DNA of 64,000 nucleotides from Ophiura sarsii (lineage: Eukaryota > Echinodermata > Ophiuroidea > Amphilepidida > Ophiuridae): positions 29,221,570 to 29,285,569 of the forward strand of contig CM069459.1 in NCBI GenBank assembly GCA_035610835.1, given 5' to 3'. Positions 56,974-64,000 of the stretch are shown piece by piece. The notes below the pieces were generated by a model. The model saw only the letters and a program-made list of their open reading frames with translations. It was not told the origin of the DNA and did not search any database. A program made the position numbers and the translations under genes. Every line of letters starts with the position of its first letter. Position 1 is the first letter of the stretch.

Positions 56974-57543
56974 TACACCTAGCACAAAAAGTCCCGGTGC
57001 TATGTTGCTGGCTAATCCAAAATCAATAATCAGTACTAAAAATCTGAGATATACATTAAATGGGCAAATTTCTTCTCCGTAGTTTGATACCTCATTCATA
57101 AAGATTGAATTGATACTTTTTTAAGCTATGATGATTTCAATTACCACAATGAACGACAACAAAGTTGCACTAGAATTGGTTTCTTATGGGATATCTTTGA
57201 TTTTAATCTTTGATTGATTTGTCTAAATATGTGCTATCTCAACCAGTCAGGAGTGGGGATGAATGGGTAACAGGCGTCGACAGTCGGTACACACACACAT
57301 TTTCAATGAGTAATCACACACTAAGCAAGGATATCCAATTGAAACCCACGTTAAGTGCAAGAATTGTTTTGGTAGTTGTGGTCGATTAAACAATCATAAC
57401 ATCAACAATATTCACTCGATTTTTATGAATGAGGTATCAAACTAATTTGCTCATGACATGTATCTTAGATTTTTCGGATCGATTATTGATTTTGTATAGC
57501 CAAAATGAAAGCGCCTGGTTAGGGACTTTTTGTGTTAGGTGTA
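56974..57543. mobile_element. TIR MITE T, about 570 bp
   Basis: Ends TACACCTAGCACAAAAAGTC and (reverse complement) TACACCTAACACAAAAAGTC; pairing continues through AAAATCAATAATC and TTTGATACCTCATTCAT for about 130 bp on each side. No coding capacity. Confidence 0.85.
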
Positions 57544-57639
57544 AACTAAACTGCTAAACACTTACAAATAGTCAGATTTATCGGAACCTGAAATAGTATG
57601 CAAAAGAATAATTAATTAATTCGATTCACAGTTATCTTC

Positions 57640-57735
57640 TGCGCATTTTGACACCTCTTTTGTTGCGTTACGATGTTGTTTGGGGGATTTATGGGCACTT
57701 GAGTGGCTTAAGGTCGAATTCAAAAGTTGCAAAAA
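57640..57735 (+). repeat. Diverged fragment of family J
   Basis: CATTTTGACACCTCTTTTGT and TACGATGTTGTTTGG resemble the J arm at 46228-46270 (ATTTTGACACCTCGATTTTT, ACGATGTTGTGGAGC). Confidence 0.45.
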
Positions 57736-57743
57736 CCCCTGTT

Positions 57744-58230
57744 CAAGCAAGAGCTGTGACGAATAAGATCAGCATTATTTTTTGCCCGCCTTTTATAAAT
57801 GATTTGTTTGTCGCGTGTCGGATAAATCGATACGATGAACATCAGCATTAATTGTCAATAACAAAACAAAAGGGTCAGAGATAGGAGGCATAAGTCAATA
57901 ATTAATCAATCATTAATTGTCATGGTTAAGTAAACAGAACAAATTGGTGTATTTTGTCTTGATTTTGTCTGTGTGTGATGCTTGTGTGAGTTCCCTTCGC
58001 GTACTATTTCGGGTTCCGATAAATCTGACCATTTGTAAGTGCGCAGTTTAGTAAGCCTTGGTTGCATTATTACATTTTTAATCCCAATTGGTTTTAACGC
58101 AAATTCACATTTGTTTTGACCGTTGTATCAACTTCATCTGATACAGAAAGAATCATTTTATACAACGATTAATGGAATAGACCTACTTCTACTATCATGA
58201 CTATGGGTGATGACAAATATTTCGCGGAGT
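57744..58230. other. No gene recognised
   Basis: AT-rich DNA. Confidence 0.35.
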
Positions 58231-58855
58231 AAAGCATTAAGCCGTGATCCCTTCCTCCGAGCAACGGAAAAGGTCAAGACAAACTGATATGGTTATTAAA
58301 GTCTAGTTATTCCATCGATTTAGTTATGGCAATGATGATAGTATAAGATTCCAGATCAATTCTTCTCCAAGCCTATTGAATGATTGAAAAGTCAATCCTC
58401 AATAGATGATGATGTATTTGTCGAAGGACACTGGTTTCAATCGTCACCTCCACCGTGGGGCAACGGGAAGGGTCAACTCAAAATAAAATGGTTATTAAAT
58501 TCTCTGTTAACGCAGTTGTTTTACTACAGATAAATTCTATCCAAACCCAACGAAAATTTACAAAGGTTGATGATGAATAGCGTTGGGAAATGGTTTCAAC
58601 AACTACTGATATGGCTATTAAACATGTTGAGGGGCTAGTTATTCTTGTGATGAAGGATGATTTTTTGACATTGGCATCTGTGTCTTCAACATGTGTTTCA
58701 ATTGAAGAGATTTGTGAATGGGCTATTCCAGTAGAAGAGATGGTGATGATGATGAACACGGTGGTGAGAGGGGCTGCAATACGAATAACTGATTTGGTTA
58801 TTAAACATGTTCAAGTTCATTCAAACTGTTGAAGTAGTTTTCTCGATGATGATAG
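58231..58855 (+). repeat. Degenerate satellite-like region, part 1
   Basis: Phrases such as GGCAACGGGAAGGGTCAACT, ATATGGTTATTAAA(G/C), GTCTAGTTATTC(C/T) and GATCAATTCTTCTCCAA recur at irregular 150-200-bp spacing here and again at 60130-60800 and 61264-61473. It looks like an old tandem array split by later insertions. Confidence 0.6.
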
Positions 58856-58857
58856 TA

Positions 58858-59960
58858 CAGGGTGTCCCAAAAGTCTATGCATGTTTTTGAAGAGTCATAT
58901 CTCATAAAATATAAATCATATGGTATCAATTTAACCATATTTTGATGGACGAGATTTGGGAAATTAATTTGATACCAAACCCAGCCCTATTGGCGAACCC
59001 ACAACATTATTAAACTGGTTGAAAGTTTTTGGCCGTGTGAGACCACATACCACACATTGTTGCTAAAACAGGTGCGCATACATTAACGGTATGAAAGCAA
59101 CGTTGCGCATTAGTCACAGTTCACTGCTTACCTTGCAACATCAATGTTATTACCAAACTCGGTTACTCACAACATAAATAGACGTAGTAGACAACATTGC
59201 ACAGCAAAAGTCTTCATTCAAGATGGTTTACAGCATAGATAAGCGAATACAAATTGTATGGTTCTGCGCTGAAACAAATTCAGTTCAACTTACTCAACAA
59301 AAGTTCAGAAAACATTTTAAGTGAAATGGGCACCAGGAAGAATATCCATTCTTAAGTTGGTGGATACATTTTTGAACACAGGAACTGTGCATGATTTGTC
59401 TCGATGTGGTAGAAAAAAGACTGGTAGATCAACAAGTCACATTGATGTCATAAGACATGCAGTAGCCAAAAGTCCAATGAGATCTATTAGCTGTGTGATG
59501 TGTGTGTTCACTTTTCTGTTACGTTATTCAATTTTTAGTTCTGCTTTTGCATTAGCACACGTCTCTGTATAAATGGAAAACATTTAAACTAGAGTTCACA
59601 ATAGAAACGAAAACTGTGTGTGATATAGTTTGTTATTATGATGGGATCACTGTTATGTAAAATTGTAAATATTACAATTGACGGATCACTTTCCGTGTAA
59701 CCAACTCTACCCGTCTTTTTGTTAATCTCAATAGGTATGGATTTATGAACTTTATTCCTCCGAAGTATACCATTACATTTTTGCAGTAATACATATTTTA
59801 CTTCTAGGGTGGCATTACAAACTAATGTTACTCCAATGTTTGGTATCAAAATTATTTCCCACATCTCCTCTTTCTAAATATGTATTCATATTTTCAATAC
59901 GACTTATATTTTGTGAGATACAAAGCTTCAAAGTCGTGCATAGACTTTTGGGACACCCTG
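58858..59960 (+). mobile_element. Mariner-type transposon with defective transposase
   Basis: Perfect-looking TIRs CAGGGTGTCCCAAAAGTCTA then TGCA at both ends, flanked by TA on each side (58856-58857 and 59961-59962). The interior begins a transposase at about 59224: KRIQIVWFCAE and TQQKFRKHF belong to a helix-turn-helix domain of the Tc1/mariner type, then a frameshift near 59320, after which WAPGRISILKLVDTFLNTG, GR..TGRS and AVAKSPMRSI continue in another frame. The catalytic DDE part is missing, so it is inactive. Confidence 0.85.
59224..59492 (+). pseudogene. Mariner transposase N-terminal fragment, frameshifted
   Basis: N-terminal DNA-binding region only. The first segment ends at a TGA after about 33 codons and the second picks up in the +1-shifted frame at 59321, matching the typical order: helix-turn-helix 1, linker with GR, helix-turn-helix 2 ending in AV..SP..SIR. 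About 90 of the usual 330-350 residues remain. Confidence 0.75.
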
Positions 59961-59962
59961 TA

Positions 59963-60129
59963 CGTACACTCTAAAAACTGTCTAATATTTAAAATGACAA
60001 GCTATCTTGTACGAGGGACACCTACTAGAAAACTGGGTAAAATCGGTAAATGCACATAAACCACCTAGATTTGCATTAAGTATCCATCAGACAAGGTATC
60101 TAGTCATTTGATTAAGCACTTTTAAGAGT
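59963..60129. other. No gene recognised
   Basis: Short AT-rich spacer. Confidence 0.3.
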
Positions 60130-60812
60130 GTAAAGTTCAAAGCAGAGTGCTATAGCATTGATATTGGCATTTTCAATCTGTGTTTCAAGTGAACTATTAA
60201 GATCCCGAACCCATTTAGAAGTTCAAAAGATGATAAAAATGAGCACACCTAGGGGTTATTGGTTTAGGTCTAGCTATTCTGTGTTGAAGTTGTTGTGTCA
60301 CAATTGATAGTGAGATCGTTAATAGGTGACTCTAGATAATTCTGCTCCAAATACATCGAAGAGCCAATCTTCAATAAGTAATGATAAACATGGCAAGGGG
60401 GTGAACATGTAAATCTTTCAAAGATGATAATCTAGTGAAAAAAAGAATACTTACATTTGAGGTTCAATAGAAGGGTAAGATCGTCAGTGGGTTATCGCCA
60501 AATGTTGCAGATCAATTATATTGAAAAATCCATCGAGGATAATGAACATGGAAATAGGCAATGGTTTCAGTCAATAATCATCCCCACCGTCGGGCAACGG
60601 GAAGGGTCAACACGAATTAACATGATATGGCTTTTAAACATGTTAAAGTCTAGTTATTCTCATGATGTATTGCTGTCAAAGATTGGTAATGTCAGATCAA
60701 TTCTTCCTAAAAACCATTGAGGACGTCATCTACAATTTAGACGGTGATGAACGTAGCGAGGGGCAAAATTATCAACACAAGCTGTTATGGTTAATTAAAC
60801 ATTTTGGACCTT
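60130..60812 (+). repeat. Degenerate satellite-like region, part 2
   Basis: Continues the irregular repeat: AGCAGAGTGCTA near 60142, ATTGATATTGGCATTTTCAA, and GTCGGGCAACGGGAAGGGTC near 60589. Confidence 0.6.
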
Positions 60813-61263
60813 ATTCTCGTACGTATTTAAACGCGGTTTTAATAAAGCTAAACACGTGTTTAAATTTGACTTTAAACTCATCGTTTAACTAAACGTAATT
60901 CTCGAAAATTGTTTACCTTAAAACTCGACTAACTCAATGAAAAGTGTCTCACTTTATACATGGGTATGGCGGTAGTTTAACGCGCGTTCAACTTAACTTG
61001 TGCACCAATTGTACGGTCAATGTCGGAACAATCTGACGTGCAGACCGTGTAGTCTTAAAAATACACGTCCATTTGAGGAACTGGGTCGATATCTATTGTA
61101 ACTCATTTGGGCCACAATAAATTGAATACCTGTATACAGTAAACGCACGACCACTCTGGGACGAGATTTGTGGAGTTTAAAATCGGGTTTTGTTAAACAC
61201 GTCGATTAAAAGATAAACGATAAAAAGTTTTGTAAAAGCTACAACCGTGTTATGTACAAGAAT
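60813..61263. mobile_element. Element L, copy 2, about 450 bp
   Basis: Ends ATTCTCGTACGTATTTAAAC and (reverse complement) ATTCTTGTACATAACACGGT share ATTCT(C/T)GTAC. Interior matches 49735-50202 over most of its length. This is the simplest full-length form of element L. Confidence 0.8.
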
Positions 61264-61473
61264 TCGACCCTTTACGTTTGTTGATGTCTATTTGTGTCAA
61301 AGACGATAGAAGAGAGAAAAGCAGAGTGCTAATATTGACATTGGCATTCGTATCTTTAATTTATGTATTAATTCAAGCAATGTGCTATTGCAGATCAATT
61401 CTGCCCCAAACCTATGGAGAAATTGATCGTCAAATGATGTTGAGTGATGGAAACGGTTTCAACCATGACATTA
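61264..61473 (+). repeat. Degenerate satellite-like region, part 3
   Basis: AGCAGAGTGCTAATATTGAC and GATCAATTCTGCCCCAAACC match words in the earlier parts of the satellite. Confidence 0.55.
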
Positions 61474-61763
61474 ATTGCCCGCTTAGAAGCGCTATTAATT
61501 CGCTCTGGTAAACCTATTGTTATCAATACTACGAGAGGATTACCCAGTGCATATATTTAAATTCGGGGCTAACTGCATGGGTAAGTTTCCATTATGTTGC
61601 AAATTACATCTACGCTCATGCCTTTACACGATTCAATACAGCCGGTTGGTTGCACACGAGAATTATGTCATATATAGCAACCAGCTTGGATGGAATATCG
61701 AATATTTAAATTTATTGACGGGTTTTAGGGCATCAATTTATAGCGCTGCTAAGCGGGCCTTGT
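61474..61763 (+). mobile_element. TIR MITE K, copy 2
   Basis: Ends ATTGCCCGCTTAGAAGCGCT and (reverse complement) ACAAGGCCCGCTTAGCAGCG. Interior is the reverse complement of copy 1 at 47197-47507. The 90-codon frame at 61517-61789 overlaps it. Confidence 0.85.
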
Positions 61764-61820
61764 TACCTAATGTATACTCCCCACCGTAGGACATTGAGAA
61801 CACAACATAATAACAAGACA

Positions 61821-61953
61821 GTGGCGTAGGTAGGACTTTTTCAGGGGGGGGGGGCAAGATTTCTGCAATTTTAGTAAAAGGTTGCCCCCCAAAATGTTGC
61901 AGTCACCTCAGACAATTTGAGAGCTGGGGGGGGGGGGGGGGGGGGGGGGGTTG
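61821..61953 (+). mobile_element. hAT-like MITE, family Q, 5' fragment
   Basis: Begins CAGTGGCGTAGGTAGGACTT, then a G run; ends at a pure G tract of nearly 30 at about 61925-61951. The right end is not recognisable. Flanks are unresolved. Confidence 0.5.
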
Positions 61954-63735
61954 TTAGGGCATGTTTTACACAAAACTATATTATATGGTTGCGCTTTACA
62001 ATGCCCATCATCATCTCTTGTAGATTGATTTTATTGGCAGAATGTATCTATAACTAAAATAGCCCATTGACAATTACGATATAATGACCGTATTAAACGG
62101 GATTACGATAGAACGACTCCGGTTTTAAGTCTTTTTTGTGTATGATATATAGGCTTACACTTAAACATTTCTGTACCGTTAACTTGCATTATACGTATAT
62201 AATCATTTGAATTACATTTAGTGTAGATTTAAATCATGTGTCAAATTTGTGTTAAACATTGTTTGTGGTACACTTTACATATCTAAGTATTCACAGAAGG
62301 CTATTGCACTCTATCAAAATTACCTTCCGGGCAATGAAGGATCTCTATTACCATGTTCAACTTGAACCTCAATTTGTTATTCAGCCAAGACATACTATAC
62401 AGCGATTAACGTTTACCTTAGGCCCACACATGGGCGGTATTGGGCGAGTCATGAGGATAAGTTAAAGGAACATAATATTATTTACAAAACCGCCCGTATA
62501 ATTTGCTATTCAGGAAATGAATTATATTTAGAAAGATCGGTACTTGCAGTGGAGTGCAATGACAAGATGACCTAATGGTCGCATTTAATGTTAGGCTATG
62601 TTTGTATACTAAATTTTACACTCTGAATATATCTTAATTGTGTAAATTCAATTAATTTTTAATATGGGAACAGAAAAACTTTCCCCTTTCTTTCTTAATC
62701 CCTCACGTGGATAGATATGTATTTGGTTCGCCCCCTGCCCTTACCTCGACGACTAAAATTGGGACGAAAAGAGGCAAATGGGGAGGAGAAGTAGAAGAAG
62801 GAGAAAAAGGAACAACAGAGAGGGAAGAAGGAATTGGAGAAGGATTCGGGTGAAATGAGAAATGAAGGAGGCTAAGGGAAGGATGAAGGAATAGGACGGA
62901 GAGGGCGACAGAAGGAAGTCCGATCTCGACATCGTACTACGGCGCTGATGTTTGCCGCCCCCTCGTCCCCGACGGACTGCTGGCTTTATGTTTTGTTCTA
63001 TAGGCTAACTTAAAGTTTTGATGCCAAAGAACATGAATTTGACCTTATTCATGATGTGATGTGAACATTTTCCCACCAGTTTAATGTCATTGACCTTTTA
63101 TCTTTAGCATTTCGTTAGTTCTGAAGTGATGTTACAGTAATACATTTTCGCATTCAATATAACTCGAATTAATGCGCCAAAGTCAATATATCGCACTCGT
63201 TAACCTGAGATCTATTGTCATTTTAAAAGTCCCGTCAATCACAGATAATCGAATCATGATTTATCAATCAATCAATTTATTTGCCAATCAATCAATTTAT
63301 CTCGTAATCCAATGGCGGCAGGATCCAATCACGCGGGTCACTGTTTAGATATTATGATCACGTGTAACACCTGGTTTGCACCTTCTGGCGCCAAGCTGTC
63401 TGTGCGCAGACGATCAATAGTTTACTGTCAGGTTTCCCGCTGAATCAAAGCACCTCGACGTTACGGGAGAACAAAATAGCAATCTCAGCTGCACGTGGCA
63501 ATTTGTAGCTGATGAAATAATTGCCGATACAGGAGCGATGAATCTGTTTGGTTGAGAGCGACTCAGGTGATAAAAAGCCTGTCTGTGTTTAATGCGAACA
63601 TACCGCGATCGGATTGCCCTGCCGCTGTGTCGTAATAGTCCGCCATTCTTCGGTGACATCTACAGTACAGTATCACTGTAACCTTTAAAAACTGAGATGA
63701 AAAGGCCGACTACTGGGTGCCAACGTCGGTTAATC
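61954..63735. other. No gene recognised; purine tract and TCAATCAAT repeat
   Basis: 62765-62925 is strongly purine-biased (GGGAAGAAGGAATTGGAG). At 63262-63310 the word AATCAATCAATTTAT occurs twice. An 81-codon minus-strand frame at 63414-63659 in CG-richer DNA has no domain. Confidence 0.4.
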
Positions 63736-63982
63736 TTAACACTTTCCACGCGGCTATTATTTTTACCATACACAAAACATATTTTTCAGAAACCTTTCAC
63801 AATTTTCAAAGTCTATCTCAAGGATTACTGACCCAATACTAGGCATGTTTGTACTTATGTCAATGCATTTCTCATGGTGATTCCAAATATGGTAATGAAA
63901 TTCAATAATTTTGACATTTTTTAAACATTTTGTGACATTTTGAAATGTCGTCTGCAGCTGCCAGCCGCGTGGAAAGTGTTAA
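63736..63982 (+). mobile_element. Family A MITE, copy 9
   Basis: Complete: TTAACACTTTCCACGCGGC to GCCGCGTGGAAAGTGTTAA, 247 bp. One of the best-preserved copies. Confidence 0.93.
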
Positions 63983-64000
63983 GGTAATTGAGGGTTACCA

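Noticed and set aside
61925..61951. Long G tract as a G-quadruplex regulatory site
   Set aside because: Pure homopolymer next to a truncated MITE; length is prone to sequencing error and no promoter is nearby.
43048..64000. Search for the remaining Wnt10 exons (KCKCHG, SGSC, C-terminal cysteines)
   Set aside because: None of the open frames shows these motifs; the remaining exons are presumed outside the window.

Overview
This is a eukaryotic, AT-rich window (roughly 36-37% GC by eye). It holds two exons of one protein-coding gene, a Wnt10-type secreted ligand on the + strand, in a landscape dominated by non-autonomous transposons, fold-back elements and tandem repeats. The abundant TAGGCCTA-type words, the density of MITEs and the Wnt10 sequence suggest a marine invertebrate deuterostome, most likely an echinoderm or other ambulacrarian. 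That assignment is an impression, not a proof.

Gene content. One Wnt10 exon lies at 17413-17741 and the next at 42785-43047. A phase-1 intron of about 25 kb separates them and the split glycine codon is rebuilt across the junction. The next intron is phase 0 (donor at 43048). The exons carrying the acylated-serine motif and the cysteine-rich C-terminus are not seen and probably lie past 64000. The N-terminus is unresolved: either an upstream exon is missing, or translation starts at 17348 with a signal-peptide-like stretch that reads through the splice acceptor. Two decayed, in-register copies of the start of the second exon sit at 42448 and 42614, just upstream of the real one.

Repeats, left to right. 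1-17 kb: tRNA-like SINE head, fold-back elements, a triple-nested transposon (2515-3477), a 29-bp minisatellite (6386-6972), two Tc1/mariner-like MITEs, a LINE fragment, telomere-like repeats. 17-43 kb (mostly intron): hAT MITEs with 8-bp target duplications, TTAA-flanked MITEs, a perfect 70-bp palindrome (28050-28119), a tandem array of about 400-bp units (31020-33510), a triplicated 0.8-kb block (37997-42322). 43-64 kb: a 148-bp triplication, several large fold-back elements, TCATCC hexamer arrays inside inverted repeats, a mariner element with a broken transposase, and a degenerate satellite region.

The two most widespread families are Family A (TTAA-flanked, TIR CACTTTCCACGCGGC, nine copies) and Family B (TIR ATAGAGGTTATCC with a tRNA B-box-like core, about eleven copies). 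I found no evidence of a new multi-gene system; the points most worth checking are the decayed Wnt10 exon copies, the nested insertion that fixes the TTAA target, and the near-zero-loop palindrome.
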